DNA of 64,000 nucleotides. Origin: Larsenimonas salina (GTDB lineage: Bacteria > Pseudomonadota > Gammaproteobacteria > Pseudomonadales > Halomonadaceae). Each line of letters starts with the position of its first letter. Position 1 is the first letter of the stretch. The notes under the pieces are model-generated. The model saw only the letters and a program-made list of their open reading frames with translations. It searched no databases and was not told where the DNA came from. This document shows positions 27,201 to 38,120 of this stretch, one piece after another. The translations under genes were made by a program, and so were the position numbers. The stretch spans positions 186,001-250,000 of the forward strand of contig NZ_JAMLJJ010000001.1 of NCBI RefSeq assembly GCF_023736155.1, given 5' to 3'.

Positions 27201-27721
27201 ATCAAGGCGCCGCGAAAGGCATACTCACCCGGCTCGAACACGGTTTCGACCGCGCGGTATCCGGCGCGGTGCAGGCTTTGTCTGAAGCGCTCGCGCTCGA
27301 GCCGATCACCGGTTGCAAGCGTCATGGCCTGGATGGCGACGAAGTCCACCGGGGGCAGGCGCTGCATCAGGGTGTTGATGGCAACGATCACGATGCCATT
27401 GAAGCCGCGCTGCACACGATTGAGCAGCTTAAGGCGCGCCGACACGATGTCCTGGTGCGGTGAGAAACTGTCATAAGGCAGCGTTTCCCAATCGGGAAAG
27501 AGCGCGGTTTCAAGATCGGCACCATAAAAGCCAAGATCGCTTTCAAGGCGTTGGGCGCTGGCGGTATCGGGGGTGATGACCACGATCGGATCACTGGTCT
27601 CTCGTGACCACTGAGTAAGTGCCAGAGCGTAGGCGCTGCCATGCTGGGGGCCCCAATAGCAGGTCTGTTTGCTGCCACTGGGAAGCGGGGGAGAAAACGG
27701 GCTATACATGCGGGTTGTCAC
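24254..27721 (-). CDS. mfd: transcription-repair coupling factor Mfd
   Basis: This 1155-residue ATP-driven translocase removes stalled RNA polymerase from DNA lesions and recruits UvrA. The UvrB-like N-terminal module, the RNA-polymerase-interacting domain (QHGVGRYLGLE near residue 490), the helicase core with Walker A GDVGFGKTE and DEEH box, and the C-terminal TRCF domain are in order. The GTG start at 27721 has no good ribosome site; ATG 12 bases downstream (MYSPFSPPL) is an equally good choice. It is convergent with mtnP. Confidence 0.97.
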   Translation of the reverse strand: MTTRMYSPFSPPLPSGSKQTCYWGPQHGSAYALALTQWSRETSDPIVVITPDTASAQRLESDLGFYGADLETALFPDWETLPYDSFSPHQDIVSARLKLLNRVQRGFNGIVIVAINTLMQRLPPVDFVAIQAMTLATGDRLERERFRQSLHRAGYRAVETVFEPGEYAFRGALIDLYPVGGDHPVRIDLFDDDVDSLRTFDPDTQRTIDKIERLSLLPAHEYPLTEEGIARFREGFETRFDVDPRQCPVYVDALKGIAAPGLEQYLPLFFETTSTLLDHLPEGASIALYQHTFEAAETHWRSIEARFDNLGVDSTRPLLPPATAFVPVAELFGQFNTRPRVQWVEADHPHAHLFETHALPDVAIDGRSTKPLSRIEQVLADHPGQRLLLVAESRGRQEVLQDTLAPLGLDVPDLDHWQAFLDSTHTVAMTHGAVEAGLWVGTPPDMLVLTETELYGDIVRQSRRREKTTDDSEMAVRHLSELKEGAPVVHQQHGVGRYLGLETLSTGGQQAEFLTLKFADDARLYVPVDHLHLISRYAGASDEHAPLHKLGSEQWTKARKKAAEKIRDTAAELLDVYARREAREGFACPAPDDDYARFSANFAFEETPDQRNAIEAVINDMTAKQPMDRVVCGDVGFGKTEVAMRAAFLAVHSGRQVAVLVPTTLLAQQHFDTFINRFADTAIQIELISRFNAGKAQKAAFERIANGQADIVIGTHRLLSKELSFDNLGLVIVDEEHRFGVSQKERLKQLRAEVDILTLTATPIPRTLSMAMSGMRDLSIIATPPAKRLSVKTFVQQRNEGVLKEAILRELLRGGQVYYLHNDVKTIDATGETLQELIPEARIGIAHGQMAERQLERVMSDFYHKRANILVCSTIIETGIDVPSANTIIIERADKFGLAQLHQLRGRVGRSHHQAYAYLLTPPPRQMTSDAKKRLDAIAQAEDLGAGFTLASHDLEIRGAGELLGDEQSGQIETIGYTLYMDMLDSAVKAIKAGKTPNIEAPLNEGVDINLNVQALLPQDYIRDVSQRLIMYKRISNAANEGELKELQVELVDRFGLLPEPVKNLFRQAQLRQRADRLGIVKIDAGDKGGRVQFSEQTAVDPMTLVNLIQSNPLIYKFDGASLLRFEQDLATAEARFKAVESLLGHLNQKTAETA

Positions 27722-28128
27722 GACGATTGTCTGGCCTTTGCACGCTGATTGAAGGGCGCGGTCGCACGCAGGTGTCGATGCCGGGCCCAGGTCGAGTACG
27801 TGTAGTGTAAAGCCACACTGTAGACCTTGCAGGCTCTATCGCCACCTTATGTAGTCTTATAACTACCGGGTGTGCCTGGCGCGTGATTTGATGGGGGCAA
27901 GTGGCAGGCAGGTGTAGCAGGCCTACAGCATGCACGACCATGCCGCGGTTGTCGGGTCTCATGTAAATACTCATAATCCGCCGCATCGCTTGGTTGCCCG
28001 TTCACACCCAGGGTATGAACCGTCATTGCCACGACAACAGTGGGCGGTGCCAGATATAAGACAGTTGGCACACGCACGAAAGGAACACAGGCGTCGAGAG
28101 AGAGCCCCCACAAGGAGAACCCCCTTCC
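27722..28128. other. mfd-gap divergent intergenic region
   Basis: About 400 bases without a supported gene. It holds an inverted repeat GTAGT-CTTATA-ACTAC at 27851-27866, a small AGTGT/ACACT repeat near 27814-27829, and a possible gap promoter at 28031-28060. Short open frames on the minus strand look random in composition. AAGGAG precedes the gap ATG. Confidence 0.5.
28031..28060 (+). promoter_or_regulatory. possible gap promoter
   Basis: ACGACA (28031-28036) and TATAAG (28055-28060) are separated by 18 bases and lie about 70 bases before the gap start codon. Confidence 0.35.
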
Positions 28129-29574
28129 ATGAATCCCGTTTCAAGCGATTCGTGTTTTCAAGCCTGGCAGTCGCATGAGGCCATGGCCGAGGAAATGATT
28201 CCGTTGCTCGGTCGGTTGTACCGCGAGTTTCGAGTTGTCCCGCTGATGTATGGTCGGCCGCTTGCGCAGCAGTCCGTCATTCGAATCCTCAAGGACCATC
28301 GCTTCGTGCGCAAGGTCGAGGGTACGGAGTTGACGATTCGCGATACCTATCCGCTGGTCAAGCGCCTGCTGGAGCTGTCGCCGGGGCCATCACGAATCGA
28401 TTTCGGTAAGCTTGCAATGGCCTATAAAAAGGGCGGGCACAGCGATCCGATGCAGTTCCTGAAAAAGGAACTGGCACCGATCATCGGTAAGCATTCGCCT
28501 GAAACCCTGTCGGCTCCGCCCCAGGACCTGGTGCTTTACGGCTTTGGCCGTATCGGTCGACTGCTTGCGCGGATCATGATCGAAAACGGTGATTCCAGTC
28601 AGATGCGTCTGCGTGCCGTGGTTGTTCGCGGCGATGGCGGCGATCTCGAAAAGCGTGCGAGTCTTTTGCGTCGTGATTCCGTGCACGGTGCGTTTCAGGG
28701 TACGATTTCGATCGATCATGACCACAATGCGTTGGTGGTTAACGGCCAACGCATTCAGTTCATCTATGCCTCTGACCCGTCCAGCATCGATTACACCGAT
28801 TACGGCATCGATAATGCGATCATTATCGATAACACCGGTAAATGGCGTGATGAAGACGGGCTCAAGAAACATCTGGCGGCCAAGGGTGTGTCCAAGGCAC
28901 TGCTGACCGCGCCGGGCAAGGGCAGCCTCAAGAACATCGTTGTCGGCATCAACGACAACGCCGTGACTGAAGATGACCGGATCCTTTCGGCGGCCTCGTG
29001 CACAACCAACGCCATCACGCCGGTGCTTAAAGCGGTCAATGACCGTTACGGCGTTGCACACGGTCATGTGGAAACGGTGCATTCCTACACCAACGATCAG
29101 AACCTGATCGATAATTTCCACTCGGCATCACGCCGTGGGCGCAGTGCCGCGCTCAACATGGTCATCACCGAAACGGGTGCAGCCAAGGCGGTTGTCAAGG
29201 CGCTGCCGGAGCTCGATGGCAAGCTGACAGGCAACGCCATTCGCGTACCCACGCCCAACGTGTCACTTGCGATCTTGAATCTGACGCTTGAAAGTGATGT
29301 CGACCGCGAAGGGCTGAACGACTATCTGCGCGAGCTTTCGATTCATTCAGAGCTTCGTCATCAGATCGATTACGTCTGTTCGCCTGAAGTTGTCTCCTCG
29401 GATTTTGTCGGTAATCGTCACGCCGGTATCGTCGACGGTGAAGCAACCATCGCTGACGGTCGCCAGATTGTCTTGTACGTCTGGTATGACAACGAGTACG
29501 GTTACAGCTGTCAGGTCGTTCGTCTTGTAGAAAAGATGGCCTGTCAGAATCTGGTCGAGCTTCCCGAGCAGTGA
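28129..29574 (+). CDS. gap: glyceraldehyde-3-phosphate dehydrogenase, long form
   Basis: At 481 residues this is about 130 longer than classical GAPDH, with an N-terminal helical extension (residues 1-130) also known in the Pseudomonas gene next to mfd. The Rossmann motif GFGRIGR is at 138-144 and the catalytic Cys is 291 in SAASCTTNAITP. It interconverts glyceraldehyde-3-phosphate and 1,3-bisphosphoglycerate; long forms of this type are thought to favour gluconeogenesis, which is inference here. Gene order mfd-gap-nqr matches Pseudomonas. Confidence 0.93.
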   Translation: MNPVSSDSCFQAWQSHEAMAEEMIPLLGRLYREFRVVPLMYGRPLAQQSVIRILKDHRFVRKVEGTELTIRDTYPLVKRLLELSPGPSRIDFGKLAMAYKKGGHSDPMQFLKKELAPIIGKHSPETLSAPPQDLVLYGFGRIGRLLARIMIENGDSSQMRLRAVVVRGDGGDLEKRASLLRRDSVHGAFQGTISIDHDHNALVVNGQRIQFIYASDPSSIDYTDYGIDNAIIIDNTGKWRDEDGLKKHLAAKGVSKALLTAPGKGSLKNIVVGINDNAVTEDDRILSAASCTTNAITPVLKAVNDRYGVAHGHVETVHSYTNDQNLIDNFHSASRRGRSAALNMVITETGAAKAVVKALPELDGKLTGNAIRVPTPNVSLAILNLTLESDVDREGLNDYLRELSIHSELRHQIDYVCSPEVVSSDFVGNRHAGIVDGEATIADGRQIVLYVWYDNEYGYSCQVVRLVEKMACQNLVELPEQ

Positions 29575-29580
29575 TCCCTC

Positions 29581-29618
29581 CGGGGCATTATTCGACTTTT
29601 GTCTTAAATAATGCCCCG
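29581..29618 (+). terminator. hairpin after gap
   Basis: A perfect 12-base inverted repeat (CGGGGCATTATT and its complement) with a 14-base loop begins 6 bases after the gap stop codon. Only a weak T tract follows, so termination may be partial. Confidence 0.6.
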
Positions 29619-29622
29619 AATT

Positions 29623-29644
29623 TCGGTTACACCCCCGTAACCGA
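29623..29644. promoter_or_regulatory. palindrome upstream of the nqr promoter
   Basis: TCGGTTAC and GTAACCGA form an 8-base perfect inverted repeat with a 6-base spacer. It abuts the expected -35 position of the TATAAT at 29668-29673 and looks like a regulator-binding site; the regulator is unknown. Confidence 0.45.
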
Positions 29645-29667
29645 TGGCCTTTCGAGCCTTCCCTCTT

Positions 29668-29673
29668 TATAAT
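29668..29673 (+). promoter_or_regulatory. predicted -10 element of the nqr operon
   Basis: A perfect TATAAT, 172 bases before nqrA. The -35 at 17-base spacing is poor (TGGCCT), suggesting an activator or a different start. Confidence 0.45.
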
Positions 29674-29844
29674 AATGCGGTTTTTTACCGGGCTCGTTTA
29701 ATTCGAGTCTTCGCAACAACCATCTGATTCATAACGATATCGGGAAACCCTGGCCGGTGCTGCCGGGCTTGCTGACGCGTTCAAGGCACAACGCTCTCCC
29801 GTTATGCCGTGCTGAAATATCAGAACCGACAATTGAGCGAGACT

Positions 29845-31191
29845 ATGATTGAAGTCAAGCGAGGCTTGGATCTTCCGATCGCAGGTGCGCCGGAGTCGCG
29901 CATCGAGGTGGGTCGAGAAGTCCGTCACGTAGCCGTTCTCGGTAGTGACTATGTGGGCATGAAGCCCACCATGCTGGTGCGTGAAGGCGATAAGGTCGCG
30001 TGCGGTCAGGCGTTGTTCTCCGACAAGAAAACTGACGGGGTGGTGTATACCGCGCCGGCCTCCGGGGAAGTCGTGGCCGTCAATCGCGGAGAGAAACGCC
30101 GCCTTCTGTCGGTCGTTATTCGGATCGATACGTCAATCGATCCTGTTCGTTATACCGCCTACAGTGCTCAGCAGATCACGACGCTCGAGCGCAAGACCGT
30201 GGTCGACCAACTGGTCAGCTCCGGGCTCTGGACCGCTTTTCGAACTCGGCCGTTTTCCAAGGTGCCGGCAATTGATGCCGAGCCTGCCGATATTTTCGTG
30301 ACCGCAATCGATACCCATCCGCTGGCGGCCGACCCGTCGGTCATCATCGATGAGCGGGCCGAGGACTTTGCGCATGGTCTTTCCGTGCTCAAGCGCCTGA
30401 CCTCGGGCAAGGTATTCGTGAACCATGCGCCCAAGGCATCGGTGGGTGAGTCTGTCGACGGCGTTCGTTACGAAACCTTCAGCGGCAAACATCCGGCCGG
30501 GCTTCCGGGCACGCACATTCATTACCTATCGCCGGTTGGTCTCAACCGTCAGGTGTGGCACATCGGGTATCAGGATGTGATCGCACTCGGCGCGCTCTTT
30601 ATCAAGGGCGAGCTGGACATGACGCGCACCGTGGCAGTCGGCGGGCCGCGCGCCAAGTCGCCGCGCCTTCTGCGTACTCGTTTGGGCGCAAGCCTTGATG
30701 AGCTGCTCGAGGGCGAAGTCATCGCCCCGGACGATACGCGTGTCATTTCAGGGTCAGTATTCGGCGGGCGTACGGCGCACGGCAGTGAGGCTTATCTCGG
30801 ACGCTTCAATACGCAGATCTCCTTGATCGAAGAGGGCAACAAGTACAGCTTCATGGGCTGGATGTCGCCCGGCACCAAGCGGCACTCGGTGCTCGGTATC
30901 TATATGTCCCGTATCACGGGGCTCAAGGACTACAAACCGACGACCAATACCAATGGGTCGGAACGTGCCATGGTGCCAGTCGGTGCGTATGAAACCATCA
31001 TGCCGCTCGATATTCTGCCGACGCAGCTTCTGCGCTCGTTGATCGTCGGTGACATCGAGACAGCGATGCAGCTTGGGTGTCTGGAGCTTGACGAAGAGGA
31101 CCTCGCGCTCTGTACCTACGTGTGTCCGGGAAAATACGAGTACGGTCCCATTTTGCGTGACAATCTCGCGACCATTGAGAAAGAGGCTTAA
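29845..31191 (+). CDS. nqrA: Na+-translocating NADH:quinone reductase subunit A
   Basis: The 448-residue peripheral subunit faces the cytoplasm and contacts NqrB near the quinone site. It has no cofactor motif, which is normal. I start at [14 protein letters not shown], the conserved N terminus, with GAGCGAG upstream; an in-frame start 36 bases earlier is unlikely. It heads the compact operon nqrABCDEF. Confidence 0.97.
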   Translation: MIEVKRGLDLPIAGAPESRIEVGREVRHVAVLGSDYVGMKPTMLVREGDKVACGQALFSDKKTDGVVYTAPASGEVVAVNRGEKRRLLSVVIRIDTSIDPVRYTAYSAQQITTLERKTVVDQLVSSGLWTAFRTRPFSKVPAIDAEPADIFVTAIDTHPLAADPSVIIDERAEDFAHGLSVLKRLTSGKVFVNHAPKASVGESVDGVRYETFSGKHPAGLPGTHIHYLSPVGLNRQVWHIGYQDVIALGALFIKGELDMTRTVAVGGPRAKSPRLLRTRLGASLDELLEGEVIAPDDTRVISGSVFGGRTAHGSEAYLGRFNTQISLIEEGNKYSFMGWMSPGTKRHSVLGIYMSRITGLKDYKPTTNTNGSERAMVPVGAYETIMPLDILPTQLLRSLIVGDIETAMQLGCLELDEEDLALCTYVCPGKYEYGPILRDNLATIEKEA

Positions 31192-31194
31192 TTA

Positions 31195-32430
31195 ATGGGC
31201 ATTCGACAGATTCTCGACAAGGTCGAGCCTCATTTTCATCACGGCGGCAAGTACGAGAAGTTTTATGCGCTGTATGAGGCAGTAGACACCATTTTCTATT
31301 CGCCGCCGAGCGTAACCAAGGCAACGGCGCACGTGCGTGATGGCATTGACCTCAAACGCATCATGATCACGGTCTGGATGTGTACCTTTCCGGCCATGTT
31401 CTTTGGAATGTACAACGCAGGGCTTCAGGCCAATACCGCGCTTCTGACCGATGGTGTGTCTGCGCTTTCCGGTTGGCGCGACGCGGTGACCATGGCGCTT
31501 GCCGGTGGCCATGACCCCGACAGCATCTGGGCCAACTTCGTGCTGGGGGCGACGTATTTCATCCCGATCTACTTCATCACCTTCGCGGTCGGTGGTTTCT
31601 GGGAAGTGCTGTTCGCGATCAAGCGTGGCCATGAGGTCAACGAAGGCTTCTTCGTGACCTCGGTGCTTTTCGCGCTGACGCTTCCGGCAACCACGCCGCT
31701 TTGGCAGGTTGCACTCGGTATCACCTTCGGTGTGGTTATCGGTAAGGAAGTGTTTGGCGGTACCGGCAAGAACTTCCTCAATCCGGCACTGACCGGGCGC
31801 GCCTTCCTGTACTTTGCCTATCCGGCGCAGATGTCCGGAGACTCGGTCTGGGTACCGGGCGTCGATGGCTACTCAGGCGCCACGGCACTGTCCACGGCGG
31901 CGCAGGGTGGTGTGAGCGATCTCATGAATCAGATGAGCTGGACCGATGCGTTTTTCGGCCTGATTCAGGGGTCGATGGGTGAAACCTCGACGCTTGCGAT
32001 TTTAATTGGCATGGCCGTATTGCTCTGGACGCGTGTGGCGTCCTGGCGAATCATTCTGGGTGTGTTTTTGGGGATGGTTGCGACCGCAAGTCTATTCAAT
32101 GCGATCGGCTCCGAGTCCAACCCGTTGTTCGCGCTACCCTGGTACTGGCATCTGGTCATTGGCGGGTTCGCCTTTGGAATGGTCTTCATGGCCACAGACC
32201 CAGTGTCGGCGTCCATGACCAACAAGGGTAAACTCGCGTTCGGCGCCCTGATCGGTGTCATGACCGTATTGATTCGTGTGGTGAATCCGGCGTTCCCGGA
32301 AGGGGTCATGCTTGCGATCCTGTTTGCCAATCTCTTCGCACCGCTAATGGACCACTTCGTGGTGCAGGCCAACATCAAGCGTCGTCAGAAGCGTGTGGCT
32401 TCGGCAACGGCTGGTAAGGAGATAGCCTGA
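31195..32430 (+). CDS. nqrB: Na+-translocating NADH:quinone reductase subunit B
   Basis: The 411-residue multi-span inner-membrane subunit carries covalent FMN. The flavin-attachment motif SGATAL is intact, with Thr230 the predicted FMN-linked residue. NqrB holds the sodium path and riboflavin site in studied enzymes. It starts 3 bases after nqrA stops and its stop overlaps the nqrC start (ATGA-type junction). Confidence 0.98.
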   Translation: MGIRQILDKVEPHFHHGGKYEKFYALYEAVDTIFYSPPSVTKATAHVRDGIDLKRIMITVWMCTFPAMFFGMYNAGLQANTALLTDGVSALSGWRDAVTMALAGGHDPDSIWANFVLGATYFIPIYFITFAVGGFWEVLFAIKRGHEVNEGFFVTSVLFALTLPATTPLWQVALGITFGVVIGKEVFGGTGKNFLNPALTGRAFLYFAYPAQMSGDSVWVPGVDGYSGATALSTAAQGGVSDLMNQMSWTDAFFGLIQGSMGETSTLAILIGMAVLLWTRVASWRIILGVFLGMVATASLFNAIGSESNPLFALPWYWHLVIGGFAFGMVFMATDPVSASMTNKGKLAFGALIGVMTVLIRVVNPAFPEGVMLAILFANLFAPLMDHFVVQANIKRRQKRVASATAGKEIA

Positions 32431-33209
32431 TGGCGAACAACAACTCCATCAAGAAAACGTTGATCGTGGCATTCAGCCTGTGCGTTGTGTGCTCGGTCGT
32501 GGTCTCGGCGGCAGCGGTAGCGCTGCGCCCGGTTCAGCAGACCAACCAGGAACTTGATCGAAAGACCAACATTCTTCAGGTCGCCGAGCTCTATAAGCCG
32601 GGGCAGAGTGTGGCCGAGCAGTTCAGCCACATTACGCCGAAGGTGGTCGATCTGAACACGGGCGAGTACAGTGATCGCTTCGATCCCGATACGTTCGATC
32701 AGTTCGGCGCGGCCGAAGATCCCGAGCTTTCCGAGTCTCTCAAGGGCAACGACCCGGCCGGGCTCGGTCGACGTGAGAACTTCGCGACCATCTATCTGGT
32801 CGGCGACCAAAAGGACCCCGAGCAGATCATCGTGCCGGTTCGCGGTCAGGGGCTCTGGTCCATGATGTATGGCTATCTGGCCCTCAAGGGCGATGGCAAC
32901 ACCATCGTTGGACTGTCTTTCTACCAACAGGGTGAAACCCCGGGGCTCGGCGGTGAAGTCGATAACCCGCGCTGGAAGGCGCTGTGGGATGGCAAGGAAG
33001 TCTATTCCGACAACGGCATGGAACCGGTCATTCGGTTGGTCAAGGGCGGTGTCGACAGTCAGACCCCCAATGCCGAAAACAAGGTAGATGCCTTGTCCGG
33101 TGCTACGCTGACCAGTCGAGGCGTGACCCAACTGCTTCAGTTCTGGCTGGGCGAGCAGGGGTTTGCCAAATATCTTTCACGTTTCCGTGATCCGTCTCAA
33201 GGAGCATAA
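32430..33209 (+). CDS. nqrC: Na+-translocating NADH:quinone reductase subunit C
   Basis: The 259-residue subunit has one N-terminal membrane anchor (about residues 9-32) and a periplasmic FMN-binding domain. The motif SGATLTS is intact, with Thr226 the predicted covalent FMN site. Attachment requires the ApbE flavin transferase, whose gene is missing from its usual place in this operon. Confidence 0.98.
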   Translation: MANNNSIKKTLIVAFSLCVVCSVVVSAAAVALRPVQQTNQELDRKTNILQVAELYKPGQSVAEQFSHITPKVVDLNTGEYSDRFDPDTFDQFGAAEDPELSESLKGNDPAGLGRRENFATIYLVGDQKDPEQIIVPVRGQGLWSMMYGYLALKGDGNTIVGLSFYQQGETPGLGGEVDNPRWKALWDGKEVYSDNGMEPVIRLVKGGVDSQTPNAENKVDALSGATLTSRGVTQLLQFWLGEQGFAKYLSRFRDPSQGA

Positions 33210-33211
33210 CC

Positions 33212-33880
33212 ATGGCTGCTGATTCGCCGAAAGGTGTCCTGACGACGCCGGTATTCAAAAACAATCCGATCGCCCTGCAGATTCTGGGCGTTTGTTCAGC
33301 GCTTGCCGTTACCAACTCCGTTCAGACCTCGCTGGTCATGGGCCTGGCGGTTATCTCGGTTACAGCGTTTTCGAACCTGTTCGTTTCCCTGATTCGAAAC
33401 CACATGCCGTCCTCGATCCGAATCATCGTTCAGATGACGATCATCGCCTCGCTGGTTATCGTGGTGGATCAGGTTCTGCGCGCCTACGCCTACGAAACCT
33501 CGAAACAGCTCTCGGTCTTTGTGGGCTTGATCATTACCAACTGTATCGTAATGGGCCGCGCTGAAGCCTATGCGATGCAAAATGGCCCGGTCATGAGCTT
33601 TTTGGATGGCATCGGCAACGGCCTCGGATACACCTTCGTTCTGCTGGTTGTCGGTGCGGTGCGCGAGCTCTTCGGATCCGGTTCTCTGCTCGGCTTTACC
33701 TTGCTCACACCGGTCAAGGATGGCGGCTGGTACGTCACCAACGGCCTGATGCTTCTGCCGCCGTCGGCGTTTTTCGTGATCGGGCTGATGATCTGGGTCA
33801 TTCGAAGTATTAACCCGGAACAGGTCGAAGAGGCTGATTTCAAGATCACCTCCAACACCAAGGCTCAGGAGGCCGCGTAA
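33212..33880 (+). CDS. nqrD: Na+-translocating NADH:quinone reductase subunit D
   Basis: The 222-residue inner-membrane subunit is homologous to NqrE. Cysteines in [10 protein letters not shown] (Cys28) and [11 protein letters not shown] match those that hold the intramembrane iron centre together with NqrE. It ends directly before the nqrE ATG. Confidence 0.97.
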   Translation: MAADSPKGVLTTPVFKNNPIALQILGVCSALAVTNSVQTSLVMGLAVISVTAFSNLFVSLIRNHMPSSIRIIVQMTIIASLVIVVDQVLRAYAYETSKQLSVFVGLIITNCIVMGRAEAYAMQNGPVMSFLDGIGNGLGYTFVLLVVGAVRELFGSGSLLGFTLLTPVKDGGWYVTNGLMLLPPSAFFVIGLMIWVIRSINPEQVEEADFKITSNTKAQEAA

Positions 33881-34501
33881 ATGTTTGAGCATTATCTCAG
33901 CCTGTTCGTGAAGGCGGTGTTTGTTGAAAACATGGCGCTCGCCTTCTTTCTGGGCATGTGTACGTTTCTCGCAGTATCCAAAAAGGTTCAGTCGGCCATT
34001 GGCCTGGGGATTGCCGTTGTCGTGGTGCTTGCCATCACGGTGCCGGTCAATAACCTGATTCTGAACTATCTGCTCAAGGCCGGTGCGCTGTCCTGGACCG
34101 GCATCGAAGGCGCCGACCAGATCGATCTGACCTTCCTCGGGCTTTTGAGCTATATCGGCGTCATCGCGGCCATCGTCCAGATTCTAGAGATGTTTCTGGA
34201 TAAGTTCGTGCCGGCGCTTTACAACGCGTTGGGTGTCTTTCTGCCCCTGATCACGGTGAACTGCGCCATCCTGGGTGCATCGCTGTTCATGGTGCAGCGT
34301 GACTACAACTTCGGGGAATCGGTCATCTACGGTGCGGGCGCTGGTGTCGGTTGGGCGCTTGCGATCACGGCGCTGGCCGGTATTCGTGAAAAGCTCAAGT
34401 ACAGTGACGTTCCGGCAGGGCTTCAGGGGCTTGGCATCACGTTTTTGACCGTGGGCCTTATGTCTCTTGGCTTCATGTCCTTCTCCGGTATTCAGCTTTA
34501 A
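33881..34501 (+). CDS. nqrE: Na+-translocating NADH:quinone reductase subunit E
   Basis: The 206-residue inner-membrane subunit pairs with NqrD. Cysteines in [10 protein letters not shown] (Cys27) and [11 protein letters not shown] match the iron-centre ligands. It begins with no gap after the nqrD stop, so translation is probably coupled. Confidence 0.97.
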   Translation: MFEHYLSLFVKAVFVENMALAFFLGMCTFLAVSKKVQSAIGLGIAVVVVLAITVPVNNLILNYLLKAGALSWTGIEGADQIDLTFLGLLSYIGVIAAIVQILEMFLDKFVPALYNALGVFLPLITVNCAILGASLFMVQRDYNFGESVIYGAGAGVGWALAITALAGIREKLKYSDVPAGLQGLGITFLTVGLMSLGFMSFSGIQL

Positions 34502-34537
34502 GACGCTTACGACTAGAACGCGATAGGGAAACTCGAC

Positions 34538-35770
34538 ATGGTCGATTCAACGATAATCCTGCTCGGCGTGGTCATGTTCACGGTGATCGTCCTTGGACTG
34601 GTCGTCGTGATCCTGGCGGCTCGAAGCCGCCTGGTCTCCAGTGGCGACGTCACCATCGAGATCAATGATGATCCCGAGAACACCATCACGACCCAGGCCG
34701 GCGGCAAGCTGCTGCAGACGCTTGCATCAAACGGCATCTTTTTGTCCTCTGCCTGTGGTGGCGGCGGTTCCTGCGCCCAGTGCAAGTGCCAGGTCGAAGA
34801 GGGCGGTGGCTCCATTCTTCCGACCGAAGAAAGCCATTTCACCATGGGTGAGAAGAAGGAAGGTTGGCGCCTTTCCTGCCAGGTGCCGGTCAAGCAGGAC
34901 ATGAAGGTACATGTGCCAGAAGAGGTGTTCGGGGTCAAGAAATGGGAATGCACCGTCGTTTCCAACCCGAACGTTGCCACCTTCATCAAGGAGCTGACGC
35001 TCAAACTACCGGAAGGTGAGAACGTTGCCTTCCGCGCCGGCGGTTACATGCAGCTCGAAGCGCCTGCCTACGACGTCAAGTTCAGCGATTTCGACATTCC
35101 GGAAGAGTATCGCGGTGACTGGGATCGGTTCGGTCTGTTCAACGTGACCGGCAAGACCCAAGAGCCGACCATTCGAGCGTACTCGATGGCGAACTACCCG
35201 GAAGAGAAGGGCTTTTTGAAGTTCAACATTCGTATCGCCACGCCGCCGCCCAACTCCGATCATCCGCCGGGACTGATGTCCACGTGGGTGTTCAGCCTGG
35301 GTGAGGGCGACAAGGTGACCGTTTATGGGCCCTTCGGCGAATTCTTCGCACGTGATACCGATGCCGAAATGGTGTTCGTTGGCGGGGGCGCCGGCATGGC
35401 GCCGATGCGAAGTCATATCTTCGATCAGCTCAAGCGCCTCGGTAGCTCTCGCAAGATTTCGTTCTGGTACGGTGCGCGCTCCATGCGTGAGTCGTTCTAT
35501 AACGAGGAATACGACAAGCTTCAGGAAGAAAACGAGAACTTTGAATGGCATTTGGCGCTGTCCGATCCTCAGCCCGAGGACAACTGGAATGGCGATACCG
35601 GCTTCATTCACAACGTTCTGTACGATAAGTACCTGAAGGATCATCCGGCACCGGAAGACTGCGAGTACTACATGTGCGGGCCGCCCATGATGAACGCGGC
35701 GGTCATCAAGATGTTGACGGACCTCGGCGTCGAGCCCGAAAACATCCTGCTTGATGACTTCGGCGGTTAA
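34538..35770 (+). CDS. nqrF: Na+-translocating NADH:quinone reductase subunit F
   Basis: The 410-residue entry subunit has one N-terminal membrane helix, a 2Fe-2S domain with cysteines in [14 protein letters not shown] and LSCQVPV, an FAD site (RAYSMANYP) and an NADH site ([12 protein letters not shown]). It accepts electrons from NADH in the cytoplasm. Its TAA stop overlaps the ATG of the following small gene (TAATG). Confidence 0.98.
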   Translation: MVDSTIILLGVVMFTVIVLGLVVVILAARSRLVSSGDVTIEINDDPENTITTQAGGKLLQTLASNGIFLSSACGGGGSCAQCKCQVEEGGGSILPTEESHFTMGEKKEGWRLSCQVPVKQDMKVHVPEEVFGVKKWECTVVSNPNVATFIKELTLKLPEGENVAFRAGGYMQLEAPAYDVKFSDFDIPEEYRGDWDRFGLFNVTGKTQEPTIRAYSMANYPEEKGFLKFNIRIATPPPNSDHPPGLMSTWVFSLGEGDKVTVYGPFGEFFARDTDAEMVFVGGGAGMAPMRSHIFDQLKRLGSSRKISFWYGARSMRESFYNEEYDKLQEENENFEWHLALSDPQPEDNWNGDTGFIHNVLYDKYLKDHPAPEDCEYYMCGPPMMNAAVIKMLTDLGVEPENILLDDFGG

Positions 35771-36273
35771 TGCGCCTGATCGCGGCGTTACTTACCGGGC
35801 TGGCCCTTTCGGGGCTGGCCCTTTTTGCGTTTGAGCTGCTTGATCACCGTCAAACGGAGCACCATCTTTCCGGAGTGAAGCAGGGCCTTGCCTATCGTGT
35901 CAGCTATACCCTGGCCGATGAGCGTAACCAGGCCTTTGTGGATGCAATGGTCAAGCGGCCGATCACGCCCTCATTCCTGCAGCGGTTTTCATCGACGCCA
36001 AGCTCATGCAAGCCTGGCGCCTCAGGCGCCTCCTTTGAGCGCACGCGGTTACTGAATACGCCGCTTGATGCGGTGTTGTCGCGTGTGGCGCCTTCCACTG
36101 CAGAAGATGGTATCTGCGTGTGTGACCGGCTCAGGGCCTGGCAGGAGGCGGTGTCTGACGAGCTTGCATCAAGGGGCGGGCGCCTCGAGTGGCTCGAGGT
36201 GCAAGGTCTCATCACGCGGCCTTTGGCGACAGAGCGTCATGCGCCGCTGACCTGTTCGGTGCCTGCGCTGTAG
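35770..36273 (+). CDS. unrecognised membrane-anchored protein in the apbE position
   Basis: This 167-residue protein is coupled to nqrF by a TAATG overlap. It has an N-terminal hydrophobic segment (residues 2-24) without a lipobox Cys. Residues about 33-48 (HLSGVKQGLAYRVSYT) faintly resemble the start of mature ApbE (L-x-G-x-T-M-G-T-T-Y-x-V-x-Y), but none of the later ApbE motifs (metal- and FAD-binding) is present and the protein is half the usual length. In Vibrio and Pseudomonas apbE lies between nqrF and nqrM. It may be an ApbE remnant that gained a new role, or an unrelated envelope protein. Function unknown. Confidence 0.6.
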   Translation: MRLIAALLTGLALSGLALFAFELLDHRQTEHHLSGVKQGLAYRVSYTLADERNQAFVDAMVKRPITPSFLQRFSSTPSSCKPGASGASFERTRLLNTPLDAVLSRVAPSTAEDGICVCDRLRAWQEAVSDELASRGGRLEWLEVQGLITRPLATERHAPLTCSVPAL

Positions 36274-36397
36274 CGCCAAGGCGCAATCGCTCACCGCACG
36301 CCCATCGGCAGCTGAGCGCGGTGCAGAGCGCGTAACGCAGGCCGTTAAATGATGAGTCGTGTGGCGTGAGTGCCCTGGGGCAGTTTGGATGCATATT

Positions 36398-36406
36398 TGA
36401 TACACT
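36398..36406 (+). promoter_or_regulatory. predicted extended -10 promoter for nqrM-sthA
   Basis: TGATACACT is a good extended -10 element 37 bases before nqrM. There is no clear -35. It could let nqrM and sthA be expressed apart from the main nqr transcript. Confidence 0.4.
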
Positions 36407-36442
36407 AGCGCCATTGGTAAAACGTCGTCAGGAGGTAGATCG

Positions 36443-36688
36443 ATGTTGATTTGGGTATTGGTACTGGCTGTGATGCTTTTATTGGTAACGGCCATGTCTG
36501 TAGGCGTGCTGATGGGTCGAAAACCCATTGCCGGCTCCTGTGGAGGGCTCAACAACCTGGGCCTTAAAGAGGGGTGTGATATCTGCGGGGGCAAGGATGA
36601 CATCTGTGAAGAAGAGCAGAAGAAACAGGCCATGCGCGCGCAAGGGGATCCTTCTCTGGGTCATGATGCAACAAAGCGTAAGTCATAA
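36443..36688 (+). CDS. nqrM: Nqr maturation protein NqrM (DUF539)
   Basis: This 81-residue protein has one N-terminal membrane helix (about residues 2-24) followed by a Cys-rich segment, [10 protein letters not shown] and [11 protein letters not shown]. NqrM is needed to assemble the iron centre of Nqr between NqrD and NqrE. AGGAGG precedes the ATG. Its presence supports a functional Nqr complex here. Confidence 0.93.
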   Translation: MLIWVLVLAVMLLLVTAMSVGVLMGRKPIAGSCGGLNNLGLKEGCDICGGKDDICEEEQKKQAMRAQGDPSLGHDATKRKS

Positions 36689-36714
36689 CCGAACGGAAGG
36701 AGCAGTCGATTCAG

Positions 36715-38106
<1,392 letters not shown>

Positions 38107-38120
38107 TAGGGAACACAATC

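Noticed and set aside
27847-28113. 88-codon minus-strand frame between mfd and gap
   Set aside because: Composition looks random (many His, Pro, Cys), no ribosome site, and it overlaps the probable gap promoter.
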